From Azolla caroliniana (Eukaryota; Polypodiophyta): a stretch of 64,000 nt of DNA. The notes under the pieces were generated by a model. The model was not told the origin of the DNA. It did no database searches and saw only the letters and a program-made list of their open reading frames with translations. How positions within the stretch are numbered: position 1 is the first letter of the stretch; every line of letters begins with the position of its first letter. Where the stretch lies: positions 21,080,001 through 21,144,000 of the forward strand of contig JBHGNT010000002.1 in the NCBI GenBank assembly GCA_043228905.1, read 5' to 3'. The translations under genes and the position numbers were made by a program. Of this stretch, positions 21,796-33,976 are shown piece by piece.

Positions 21796-22322
21796 ATTGC
21801 ATATTTCTGGACATAATGTATAAAAACCTCAAGATAGAAGACATTTTTATGCCAACTAGAATAGGCAACCCTGTGTATTCAGCCTTGCACATAATGTACT
21901 TCTATGTGTGCCTCAAGATTCTAAAACATTGTCTATGGGTCTATGCTAGTCTAATCACATTCTCTTTCTTGTAAGTCATTTAAAAGAACTTAATGATTTT
22001 GGCAATAATATACTTAAAATGAAAATTTCCATTATGACCTTAAGTGTTATATTTATTACAACCATATGTGAGGAGGACAATTTTGATCTCACCAAGCTTA
22101 GATTACAAATGTTGTTCTAACTCTGTTATTGCTTATTCCACTTTGTACACCAGCAAATTTGATTTAAACTTTGATCTTCCCCAACTTAGATTACAAATGA
22201 TGTTATTACTCTATGTTGTTAATTATTCCACTTTGTACAATACCTTATAATATTCACCCCCTACATTTGTTTTTACAACCTTGTCCCCTTCAACAATTAG
22301 TGATTTTGTGAGTATATTTGAT

Positions 22323-25300
22323 TCAAGCATAAATGGCATAAGGATTTCCATTCATTCTCATTTCCATGTCAATGGGATGGCGAGGATTTGATTCTCTATT
22401 ACTTATGCATTGATTCACTGGGAACCATAAACATCTTAACAATATTATTCCAACATACGACACGGCTATGACAATGAATAGACCCCCGTAACTATGGAGA
22501 GACATTTTTACTGTGTCAGGAGAACTTGTAATGCAGACTCCGGAACCAAGCCACTTATCCTTGATCCTTTGAAGATCTCCGTTTTGTTGTAAAGATAGAA
22601 TAGAAAGTGACATATCATTAGTTAAGGGTGAGTTCTTTTGAAATGCCTGCAGGCGAGGGGGGAAATCCCTTAATAGACCACATCGATTGAAGAATATCCA
22701 TATGGAAGTGGCAAGTTTAAATGCGATCAAGAATACTTACAAATGCAAATCCGCCAAAGTAGCCAATGTTCGAGTCAACGATTGTGTATTTGCATCCTAG
22801 GTTGGTAAGGAAGGTTGCCAAGTAAGGTGACTCATCAATAATTGCCGACACATTACCTGACGTCAATGCATTGTCATAATCTTCTTGAGTAATCAAGTTC
22901 ATGAGTCGTTCTGATGAAATGTTGAGGTTATTCTTCAAGTAATTTACTTCGAATGAACCTTCTTGACATCCTATTTTTAGATGACTTTTTTGCAAGTCTG
23001 CGAAACTTCGAATGGTTGGACGTTGTTGTTGTTGTTGCGCTATTAATATAGATGACAAGCTTGCTATATAGCTCGATGAAAATATGAGTACAAAAACTAG
23101 CCAAACTAGTGTGAATGCTCGACCTGAGTGGGTTTTGGCGTCATCCCCTGCGAAGCATTCCCTTTGTTTAGTAAAATGTGTTGAACATTTTCAAGGACAA
23201 TATTAATATATGATATCTAAAAAATTTTGAACTTAGGTTTTCTTATATTCAACAGTATTTATCCACTCATCATGTATAATCTGAATGTGTACTTACTATG
23301 AGAGAAGAAGATGGCCATGGCTGTCAACCTGGCAAGATCAATAAATAATTGATGGAATACAAATTAGAAACGATGTATTCTATTAGAATTTAGAGAATAA
23401 AAACAAGACTATAGAGATGGGTTTTGAATAATGTGGATAATGTTTGGTTAAAAACCAAACCATGGAATGAACATTTAACTAGCAAAGAGAAAGAGAGAGT
23501 TGTAATGCGTAGGTAATGCCACTACCCTTACTAACATAGATTTGATGAGGTAATAGGTCATACCAAACCATTGGGAATGTACATAGAACAATATAATCAC
23601 ATCTATCACATTATTTACCATTCCACAATTCATATAGTTTCTTCTTCCTTTAATTAAGGCTTTCTAATTACCAACATTTTGGGAAGGACAAGTGAGACAA
23701 TATGTTATTTAGTTACCCAATTATATAATGAGTTCTAGGGGGTTCGTTAGGAATATGTCCCTCCTATGGGAGGAACCAATTGGTCGGGCCGAGAGCCGAC
23801 AATCGATGTCACAGAGAGCGGACAATTGTAGACAAGGACTAGCCGACTAGTCGGGCCGAGACGCAACAGTCAATGTCATAGAGAGTCAACAACAGACGAT
23901 CCCAGTCGAAGACAAGACCGACTAGTCGGACCGACCAGAGGGTCGACGACAAGGCCGATTAGTCGGGCCGACTAGACAATCGACACTGGAGTCGACTACT
24001 CGATCAGTCAGTTGATTAACTGCGATTATTGTTAGTATAATAATAGAAGTGAGAGTAGTACTAAGGAACTATATATGTAAATAACCCATAAGGTGTATAA
24101 GTATAAATACACTTAGGGCAAAACATCGTGTGATGCATTGTAGAATAGAAAGAATAGAATAGCGTAGAGTTCCTATAGATGTGTGTTACAGAGTGAAGAG
24201 TGAGTGTGTGATAGTGAGAGTAGTACTAAGGAACTATATTTGTAAATAACCCATAATGTGTGTAAGTATAAATACACTTAGGCAAAAACATAGTGTGATG
24301 CATTGTAGAATAGAAAGAATAGAATAGCGTAGAGTTCCTATAGATGCGTGTTACAGAGTGAAGAGTGAGTGCGTGATAGTGAGAGTAGCGCCATAGTTGT
24401 GTGAGCTTAGTAACTGTGTGTTACAGAGTGAAGAGTGAGAGTGGCGCCATAGTTGTGTGAGCTTGGACGCCAAGAACCCTACATGGCGGATACACACTGT
24501 GCAGAGAGAGTGTTGTATACTATCTCCTTTGTATTCTCCATTGTATAGTGGATCTTTGTTCCCGTGGTTTGCCCCGTTTACGGTTTCCACATTAAATTGT
24601 GTATTCAGTGCATTTGTTGTTTTACTATTTCCGCATTATTGTGCATTTCATAATCGGATTTCCTCACAAATCTCCATGATCGAAGACCAACAAACTGGTA
24701 TCAGAGCTTGAGGTGCAAGCATGGAAGCATGCGTGAGTGGCTTCCTAGGCATGATAGTTCTACACTTTTAGAACTTTGCAGATTGGAAGATAAAGATGGA
24801 AGGCCTTCTCTTAGTCAAAGACCTATACGAGCCCATCGATAGAGCATAAATACCCACGGGACTATTACAGTCTGAATGGAAAGTTCTGAACAGAAAGGCG
24901 GTGGCCACCATTAGATAGTGTGTTGATGTGAGTGTCCTTCAGCATGTGCCAAACGACACAAATGCGTACGAGATGTGCCAGAACTTGTCAGGTCTATATG
25001 AGTGGAAGAATGCCATCAATGAAACATCTTTGATGAGAAAGATTGTGAGGTTGAAGTATAGGGACGGGGAAAGCATAGTCGAGCATGTAAGCACATTCAT
25101 GGGGTATGTAATCCAGATTGTGGCAACTAAACTTTTCCTTAAGGATGCAATTCAGGCCATCCTGCCACTGTGTAGACTACCGGACAAGTGGGAGAACCTG
25201 GTGGTGACTCTCAACACCACGTTTGAAGAAGAGAACTTGTCTCTACAAATGGTACAGACAAGCATCTTTAGCGAGGAGACAAGAAGGAAGGACAAGGGTG

Positions 25301-28300
25301 TCCTATCCCAGTCGGAGTCAAATCTGACTCAACATACATGTAGGGGAAGAAATCGGCAAAGAAGTCCACAAAGAACGGAGAAGTCCTAAGCCAAATCCAA
25401 GTCTAGAGTCAAGCTAGCATGCTTCTATTGTGGAAAGCCTAGACACTTCGAGAGGGACTGACAACACATGATGAAGGACAAAGGTGTCCATAATAATGTC
25501 GAACCCAGGAAGATTCCTGATGAAAAGTGCACATTGGTCGTAGATACAAGTGTTAAGGAGATTTTGTTCATTTGTGAATAGGCAAGCACAAATCTTGCAA
25601 GTGAAGAGTGTACTTGGGTAATCGATTGGGGCAGATCTTTCCACATAAGTCCATCGAGAGAGTGTTTCTTAACTTGCATAGCCGGGGATCATGGCTATGT
25701 AAAGATGGGAGATAATGAGGAGTGCAAGATAGCGGACATAGGAAGTGTAAGCCTGATGACGTCGACAGATTATCGATTTAATATGAGGGAAGTTCGAGAT
25801 GTCCTCGATATCATATTGATTTGATATCGACTGGAAGGCTAGATGATGAAGGCTACAATGGTAGCTTTTGAAATGGCAAGTGGAAGTTCTATCGAGGAAA
25901 CCTCATAGTGGCCCGAGCACAGAAACAGGGCACATTGTATATGATGCATGTCCGACTGTGCAAGTAAAAAATGAACGTGGCAGCCAACTCGAGTGGAGAG
26001 TTAGGGCATAAGAGGCTAGACCATATGAGTTAGAAAGGAATGCATCTACTAGCTGAACAGGAACTTCTACCAGAAGTGAAAGGCGTACACTTGGAGAAGT
26101 GTGTCGGGTGCTTAGTCGGAAAGCAGAACAGAACAACATTCCACTCAAGACCACCGAAAAGAAGAGAAATGCTCTTGGAACTAGTGCACACCGATGTGTG
26201 CTATGTGGAGGCTCCATCACATCGAGGCGGACAGTACTTCGTCACGTTCATCGATGACTACTATAAAAAATTGTGGGCTTTAGTACTAATATCGAAGGAT
26301 CAAGTATTGTCGTTCTTCAAGGAGTTCCAAGCAACGACAGAAAGAGAGTCAAGTCAAAAGTTGAAGGTGGTCCCAACCGACAACGGTGGCGAATATAGAG
26401 GGCATTTCGAAGAATACTGCGAGGCCCAAGGTATTCGAATCGAATACATAGTGCGAAAGACCCCAGCATTGAACATGCTTGTAGAGAGGATGAATCAGAC
26501 GATAATGGAAAGAGTAAGGAGCATGATGTTGCATGCTATACTGGCGAAAATGTATTGGAATGAGACGATGTACACAACTATTTATTTGATCAATAGGTCT
26601 CCCTCAATACCATTGAAAGGTGATGTCCCACATTAGCCCAAAGTCTTTGCGGAGAAAGAGAAAGAGAACCTACTATGTCAACTAAAGAAAATCTTGTATG
26701 GTTCGAAACAAGCTCCATGGCAATGGTATAAGAAGTTCGAGTCCTTCATGTTGGAATATAGGTTCCAGAAAACACAAGTTGATTAGTATGTGTACGTAAA
26801 GAGGTATGATGAGGGTTACTTCCTAATTCTCTTATTATATGTGGATGACATCTTGATAGTCAGACAAGACACGAAGAGGATCGTGAGCTTAAAGAAAGCT
26901 CTAGGCAAGTCGTTTGCAATAAAAGAACTTGGACCCGCTAAACAGATTTTAGGGATGCACATAGTTTGGGACAGAACTAAGAAAGTGTTGTGGTTGTCAC
27001 AAGAGAAGTATGTGACAAAGATCCTAGAAAGATTCAACATGTCGGAAGCAAAGCTAGTCGGCTCTATGTCACCGACCAACTAAGCTAAATGTTAAGCAAT
27101 GCCTAAGGGGTGAAAAAGAAAAGGTTGAGATGAGGAAAGTACGATATGCCTTTAAAGCCGTCGGCAGTTTAATGTATGTTATGGTTTGTACGAGACCATA
27201 CATAGCATTTGCTATGGGGACAGTAAGCCGATATAGGAGTAATCTAGGAAGAGAACATTGGGCAACTATTAAATAGATACTCAGGTACTTGAAAGCCACC
27301 TTTGGGGTATGCCTAAGGTATGGTTGAAGGGTTTACCGACTCGGAAACATTGGGGGACACAAACTCAATTTCATCTACTTCAAGGTACATCATGACTTAT
27401 GCATGGGGAGTAATGTCGTGGCAATCACAACTTCAAAAATATGTGGCCTTGTTGACCATAGAGGCAGAGTATATGGCAGCGGTAGACGCTGGCAAAGAGC
27501 TGATCTGGATGAGAAATTTTCTCAGTGAGTTAGGAATGAAGCAAAGGGAATCCTTGCTTCACTGTGATAGCCACAACCCCATACATCTAGCCAAGAATGC
27601 TATGTACCACTCCTGAACCAAGCACATATAGAGAAGGTATCACTGGTTATGGGAGAGAGTGGAAGATGGAGAGTTTACTCTTGCGAAGATCCATACTGAC
27701 CAAAATGGATACGACATGCTCACAAAGAACCTATCGATGGACAAACTCAAAGTAAGTCGACAAAGGACAAGGATCTCTATTCCCGTGGTTTTCCCTGTTT
27801 AGGGTTTCCACGTAAAACTGTGTACTCTGTGCATTGCCTATTTTTTTGTTCCCGCATTATTGTGCATTTCATCATCGGATTTCCTCACGAATCTCAGTAA
27901 TCGAAGACCAACACGTTTGTAGTTGAAGATTTGGGCAAGAATACTCTTCTATTGTCATGTACTCAAGCAAAAGCTTTGTTGAACGGTAGATGCTCCTAAT
28001 GGGACAAGGATCTTCAAAGATGAGATGAGGCAAGGCGTAGTATGTTAGTTAGGTACTCAATTATATAATGCGCACTAGTGAGGGCATAGTCTATAGTCCT
28101 TCAACACCCAGGTGACTCTCCATCGAAGGTAACTAACTTGTAATTTTAGCTGCTTGATATATTTATTTTCCTAATATATTTATTGTTATGATGAACTCTA
28201 CACATGGTTCACGTCTCTAGATTTTTCTCTTCTTCAACGACACATTGTCTTCCGGCATTCCTCATGATATCTATCCCTTTCATGTATTTCAGTTTATGCT

Positions 28301-30528
28301 TGTAACTAATCTCCCAACCAACTATGGCTAGCAATCAATCGTAAGATTGGTGTCTAAATAGCTCCTAGAAAACAATCTAGAGCAATTGGGTAGCAGTTAC
28401 TATGAAACCCTAAACCCTATTAGGTGAGGGTTACTTGAGAAACCTAGACATCTATCTTCGGGTTTGGGTTAACTTCCTTTGGATATAGAGCGCGATATTA
28501 CACATGTACTCCCAGCCCGTACCTCCTTTAATTCCATGTTCCTAAACCCTAAACCGTAAACCCAAGACATCTGTCTTTGGGTTTGTCTTGACTTCTTTTT
28601 GCTATAAACACTACCTCGACAAACCCTCCACCTAAGAGAGTATTGCATCCCTTGTCAATGTCATAGTACCTGTTATTGAAAGTTGTTCCACACATTGTCA
28701 ATTGCCATCAATGCCATATTATGACTCCAATTTAACATATTTATTATCAATATATACAATTAAATATTCGCATTCATATGTGGTGTGCGTTTATATTACA
28801 CACTAATATGAGGTGTTGAAAAATGTGGTTTGATACAAACAATATGATATGAGGTGATCATGAGTTCTTACCAAAACGATTTTGAGAAGGCCTTTCTCCA
28901 ATCTCCATTATGTTCATGAGCTTGGCCACACCATTCCACGAAGAAGATCAAAGACATTGTGACAATAAATAATGCTCCAATGGTTATCCAAAGTTGCCAA
29001 GAGAAAGGGGAAATGAATGTCCAGAATGAAATATTACTCCTAGGTTGAAGTGGCGCAATCATTTGAAGACTCGATTCTATATATGGCTGGGTAAAGTCTA
29101 CTAACTTTAACCGGTCACTAGTGATCGTCAAATCAGCAACTACTCCATCTACGTCCTATGACCATGCATGCATACAGTGAAAACCAATACAAACGTATTC
29201 CTGGAGCACATAATTAATTAAAACCTTATTAATCCAACTTGTTGTATGCTACGTAAATATCATTATCAAGCAGTGGAAATAATGAGTCGAATTATTCATG
29301 AGCTACATACCTTGGAGATTTACTCACACCGTTTACATCAAAGTTGCCAAGGTATGTCATGGTGCTACGATATTCATCACACTTATTATAGTGCATACAT
29401 TTTTGGCTCTTACTCCATACACTTGTACTTGATTGCACATGTATTTCTTTGAGTAAAAATTTCAATCTTTGGTATTAAATTTGCTCAAACTATTCCTTGG
29501 ACCATTCTACACAAGGATTACTAACAAAGTTACTTTATCTCTTCGAAGTGAGCACATCGTACTCTCTTGAGAGTAGCTTTTCCATACAATACAACAAAAC
29601 CAATTATTCACCGAATAAGCCTCTCATATTTGACTTATTTGGCGCTAAGAAATATAGATCTTGCACAATTAATCAAATAGATCTTACAAGAATAACTAGA
29701 AAACATTACCTTGGCCAACCGATGCTTGAATAGTATATCATGGAATGTCAAAATAATTTTAGCGATGCTAAAAATTACTTTTAAAACACTCATATGTATT
29801 GGAGTTCAAACTCTTGTCCACTGGATCAAACCCTCAATTATAGATGGAATTATCAACAATTTGTTAGTGCCTATGTCAATCTTTGAACGAGATTCCATGG
29901 TAAGGGGTATGATATTAGGACAATCTTAGTAATTTGTTACATATAATCTCGAGGTATTTTATGGACTTAGATATTAGTTTCTCCCTGTCTAGCCATGACA
30001 TCCTACTTGAGGATTGCCACAATCCCTTATGTCTTTTCTATCATTAATGTGCACGTAGAAATTCTTGCTAACATAAATATAAACACATTATCGAGGTCCA
30101 TTTATCATAAATGATTAACCTTAAGCGATTGATTTTTACGAAAATTAAGTGTCATTACTACAACAAAAACAAAAAAAAATTAGGTATAGCTAATGTAATA
30201 CCTTAGAGACAAGCTTTTGCACAAGGTCATTATAGGTTGGGTCTACAAGGCCATCTCCATAGCCAATTAATGTGTAATTAATACGATAATTAAGCTTCTC
30301 AACGCATTCTTGAAACACATTGATGGCGAAGCCGGAGAAATTGACGACGGAGTTGGGCGTGACCGGTATCTCAGACGATTGCCAACTCACAAACTCTTCG
30401 AATCCAAGTTTGAGAGGAACAAGGATCTTCAAGTTGGAGGAATTGGTCGCGTGCGCAGTCGGAAATTCAGGGGAGAAGAAGATGGCAAGCACTAGGAGAG
30501 CCGTGATGAGGCGCATCGGAGCATACAT
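22323..30528 (-). CDS. Glutamate receptor-like channel without amino-terminal domain, copy 1
   Basis: Five exons on the minus strand join to 457 codons: 30528-30202, 29155-28872, 23328-23297, 23147-22741 and 22646-22323. All introns have GT-AG ends. Residues 1-27 look like a signal peptide (LITALLVLAIFF, cut after AHA). S1 follows directly (LKILVPLKLGFEEF, FSGFAINVFQECVEKL), with the ligand-binding Arg in DLTITSDR (about 124). M1 is at 162-184, the pore segment near 200-222 (MAIFFSHRDD), M3 at 225-245 (SSSYIASLSS), S2 with IIDESPY (Asp319, Glu320) and M4 at 402-424. Plant GLRs normally carry a large amino-terminal domain before S1; it is absent. Intron 3 holds copia D1. The protein would be a plasma-membrane cation channel if expressed. 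Confidence 0.85.
23745..24692 (+). repeat. 5' LTR of copia D1 with internal tandem repeat
   Basis: The LTR starts CGTTAGGAATATGTCC (TG has become CG) and ends GACCAACA. Inside it, 24053-24217 is repeated as 24218-24382. The first part is rich in CGACTAGTCGGGCCGA-like short motifs. Each 165-base unit contains a TATA-like TATAAATAC. Confidence 0.85.
24721..26636 (+). pseudogene. Copia D1 gag, protease and integrase
   Basis: Gag begins at 24721 (MEACVSGFLGMIVLHF), then a stop, then FADWKIKMEGLLLVKDL and the long open part 24928-25389. The zinc knuckle CFYCGKPRHFERD is interrupted by a stop where the last Cys is expected. The protease site reads WVIDWGRSFH, so the DSG motif is destroyed. Integrase (26040-26636) has HTDVC, TDNGGEY and VERMNQ, so all three acidic residues remain. 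The frame ends at SIPLKGDVPH and a stop, where the internal deletion joins RT. Confidence 0.85.
26637..27760 (+). pseudogene. Copia D1 partial RT and RNase H
   Basis: RT starts abruptly at LCQLKKILYGSKQAPWQ, so the N-terminal half is missing. It includes YVDDILIV near 26836-26860. The RNase H region near 27320-27616 has AEYMAAVDAGKELIWMRNF. Several stops separate the pieces. Without the RT fingers it cannot polymerise. Confidence 0.85.
27914..28871. other. Part of GLR intron 3 downstream of copia D1
   Basis: No gene is recognisable. Two short runs of AAACCCT near 28405-28420 and 28543-28560 resemble the plant telomere unit but are too few to matter. A stretch at 28036-28068 (TTAGGTACTCAATTATATAAT and neighbours) is an imperfect copy of the sequence just left of the element (23701-23730). 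Confidence 0.5.
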
Positions 30529-30598
30529 GGTCGGGGGATGAGAATGAAGGCCCCAACGGGTGGCCAAGTGTGAACTGAGGGGGTGGAAGGGACGAGGG

Positions 30599-30683
30599 AG
30601 AGAGAGAGAGAGAGAGAGGGGTTTATATATGTAATAATGTATGTATACATACACATATACATAATATATATCATGTATATGTA

Positions 30684-30722
<39 letters not shown>

Positions 30723-30724
30723 CA
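30599..30724. repeat. Microsatellites in the GLR copy 1 promoter and leader
   Basis: A (GA)n run near 30599-30618 lies in the presumed leader. A (TATATG)n run near 30676-30724 lies upstream of the TATA box. Both are longer than in copy 2 (47726-47742 and 47804-47840). Confidence 0.8.
30621..30629 (-). promoter_or_regulatory. TATA box of GLR copy 1
   Basis: The minus strand reads TATATAAAC 93 bases upstream of the ATG at 30528. It is followed by a CT-rich leader (GA run at 30599-30618 on the plus strand), a usual plant promoter layout. It supports the ATG at 30528 rather than the longer in-frame start at 30654, which lies upstream of this box. Confidence 0.6.
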
Positions 30725-30732
30725 GAATGAGC

Positions 30733-33700
30733 AAGTCATGGTCTATTGCTCAGAGAGGATCATCTGGAGAGAATCATGCATTTTGGTCAATCCTTCGCTG
30801 TAAGGATGGATTGATGTGTCGCTGCTAGAACCAGGAGATTCTGATTGAGCTCTCCTCGTTCGTAAGGTCATCTAAAGGGGAGACCCACAGATCGTGCACT
30901 GCTCAATCGCCATTCAACTCATTGAAAAATTTAATCTGCACAGACTCATTATATTCAAACCTCTTTTTCAGGAAATTATGTAGAGAGGAATTCTTTTGAA
31001 CATCATCTGTGCGCACTACCCTCTGTATATGTGTTGACCTTGAGGAGATTCCTACCCAGCATATTCTTCGTATTTTTTTGTTCTTTTTGGGGGGGTATTG
31101 TATCGTCTCCCATGATCCATCCTTTTTCCATAACTTCAATAACAACATAACATACAATATGCAATTTTATTTGTCTAATCTACGAAATCTAAATAACATA
31201 ATTTGGATTAGGTTTTTTTTCCACATTTTTTATGGTTTTTTTTTTCATCATCTATCGTTTTGACCATATTTGCATTACTCTACTTAATATATATGGAAAA
31301 TGAAGTATAAATCAAGCAAAATGTAATTTGCAATATAATGAGATAAATGTCAAAGGCCTACTCTACTTAATCTATCATTCATAAAGTAATGGAAAGCAAC
31401 ATTATCCGTAATATAGTTTAGGGGAGTACAACCCCTTTTATTTATAGTTCTTCATTTCCTTTTCTTGAAGTGTTCCTATTACTCCTCCGTTAGTAGTTAC
31501 CATTAAAATTTGAGCTACATATAGAACTAGATGGTGAGGAATGTCAAATGGAAATAAAATGACAAGTCGCAATGATGAAGAGCTTATGCCAATGTTTATA
31601 TGTATATAAATTAATGCATTTATATTTCTATGATTGTATGCAAATGATTGTAAAAAATGTGCGTGTGTGATTGTTATATGCATGTGTAAATGAATGAATG
31701 TATGCATTTGTATAAATTAATGATTGTATGTTTATATATGTACAAAGTACAATTGTAAGTATGTTTATGATTTTATGCATGTATTAAATGTTTCTATATG
31801 GCAAATGACTTCTCAAATTTGGCCTTTACATATTCTTTGTTCCCATATAACTTCATTGCTTCATAAAGTTACAAAGTATAGTGAAGCTTGGGGATGAAGT
31901 TTTGGAGAGGACATTCATGCCATCATCTAGACAACCTTCAACCTTCTTATTTCCATTACCGGGTATAGTAGTGCTCCAACTCAAAGCTTCTAAGGTGCAT
32001 ATTGTTGCACAATGCCAATGGTCCTCTCATATTTTCCAATGTAGTGTAGGCTAGGCTTGAAGCCTTGGAGATTTATGTCATGGCATTGTCCAAACTATTC
32101 CAAGGGATCTCGTTTTCACACATGTTCTTATCTTTAGCCTTATCATTGGGCACTTCACGATCAAATGATGCGAAGTGTTCTACACCACACTTACACCCTT
32201 GTTATAATCTTCATGTCCCAATGCATGGACCATTGTATTGACCACCTTCTTTCCTTTTATATTATCATCAAGCATTCTAATTCACGAGAAAAATATATCC
32301 AATATCTCAAAGGTACTTGGGACTTCATTGTTAAATTGTAATGTGCGTGTGTATGGTAATGGACACATGCACATTATACAGGTTATTTATGATTTCATAT
32401 ATATGTACACATTACCACAATCATATACAAACATCCATATAATAATTTATTCATTAACACATTCATGCACGTACATTTATACACTCGTACACATAGATAC
32501 CTTACGTTTAACAATTCAATTATAAACTAGCATACATATATTCAAACTAACATTTATACACAAGATTCTCATTCATACATGCACATTCAGTCATACACAT
32601 ACATACTAAAATTGTTTATGTACGTGTTTTAGGTATTATGGAGCTTATGTTGGAGAAATTACCATCAACCATCCCAACACTTATATTCTCCATATAGTTG
32701 CACGATGGTATCGGGGTATACAGATGAGGATATAACATCACACTTGGCTCTCTTACAAATGCTCGAGTATGATGACCTCCGTAAGTGCTTCTCTGATGCC
32801 ATTGCAAACACAAACTAGGAGGACAACTCAAGTACAACCACCAGCACCAGAACCATCACCAAAACCAAGAACACGTATAGGCACCGTCAAGGGCACTTCC
32901 TACATTGTTATCATGTTGCAAATAATGCAATAAGGTTTGATTGAAAGATCCAACTAGACTGACTTGACAAGATGGAGGGTCTTGAAAGGTTTGTATGTCA
33001 AGAAACATTAGCCATATTTTAGTCCATAGTTTCTTGATTATCTTGCTTTATTTTGTTAGGACATACTAGAGGTGTACCAAAGGTCGTAACCAGTTTGACT
33101 TCTAGCATGGGCTGAAACCTACAACTGGTGGGTTTACAAATACATCATCAACTTCCACACGATCACGCGTGACTCTAAGAATTGATTGTAATCTTGACAA
33201 GAGCCTTGATGGGATTTCTCTAGGAGTTAGGGTTTTGTTTAAAAGAGTTAGATGACCTTGTGGAGTCATACCTCCCTCAAATAGAGAGACCCATTGAAAG
33301 AGTTCATAAAGGTTTTCACATGCTCTCAATGTCATAACATGATCCTATAATAAACACGTTCGCGTTCAGAAGTGGAAGGATAGTGCATTCCATTTTTAGA
33401 TTCTTTTTATAATTTTGCAAATTTATGCAATATATAGAAACTTGTTACATTAGTATCACATGTTCGTCAACCCATATAGAATTTGCTAAATTATTAATAG
33501 TTAACAAGTTTTAAAGTAAAAAACATGTATTCTTTGAATATTTATAAAGTTGATGATCTCTGAATACAAAATTTAATTAAAATTAAGAATATGACAATTG
33601 TTTATTCAATTGAAATGCTATATTATGTAATATGCAAAGTTGGTTGAAATATTGAGAAAATCATGAGCTCCAGACATAAAATGTAATTAAATTACAGGTT

Positions 33701-33976
33701 ACGCACATGGTGTATACAACATTTGATAGCTATAGTTAGTGATTATGCATTATGCACTCTAATACTTAGTGAATGCGGCCCGATATAATACCTTACTCTA
33801 ATGTTAGTAAGAAAGAAGAAAATCAAACATATGGACACTATGGACATAAAGTCCATGTGAAATATCATCTAGAGTTTTCCCAATACACACACATGAATGA
33901 GGACATCCATACACATGTATCATATAGTGGATACACTTGGAGACTCATTATGGTCACACCCAAAAGTATGGCTTAC
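30733..33976. other. Intergenic sequence upstream of GLR copy 1
   Basis: I recognise no gene here. Two minus-strand ORFs, 30903-31157 (84 codons) and 33102-33335 (77 codons), are conserved in copy 2, but so is the non-coding sequence around them. Neither has a known motif. AT-rich TGTATG-type low-complexity sequence occupies about 31590-31790. Confidence 0.4.

Larger units (their letters stand above)
23745..27913 (+). mobile_element. Ty1/copia element D1 in intron 3 of GLR copy 1
   Basis: The element lies opposite to the GLR gene. It has a long 5' LTR (23745-24692), a primer-binding site (24696-24707), gag, protease, integrase, part of RT and RNase H. Only the last 144 bases of the 3' LTR remain (27770-27913). 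Compared with D2, about 420 bases are deleted, covering the polypurine tract and most of the 3' LTR. A large deletion between integrase and RT is shared with D2 and so predates the segmental duplication. Many stops are present. Confidence 0.9.

Noticed and set aside
28400-28560. Interstitial telomere repeat in GLR intron 3
   Set aside because: Only two or three AAACCCT units occur in each place, and such motifs are common by chance in AT-rich introns.
29497-29929. Plus-strand ORFs in GLR intron 1, identical in both copies
   Set aside because: The whole intron is identical there, so ORF conservation carries no information; no motif is present.
30528-30654. Longer in-frame start of GLR copy 1 at 30654
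   Set aside because: The extra residues are encoded by the TATA region and CT-rich leader (Ser-Leu repeats), copy 2 lacks this start, and the signal peptide follows the ATG at 30528.
32238-33000. Possible transposase or gene fragment in the GLR upstream region
   Set aside because: Translations in all frames are broken and no family motif could be named.
33102-33335. 77-codon ORF as a further methyltransferase-like exon
   Set aside because: Its translation does not contain the segment expected between the motif IV exon and the VSVVEHLFVGYY exon.
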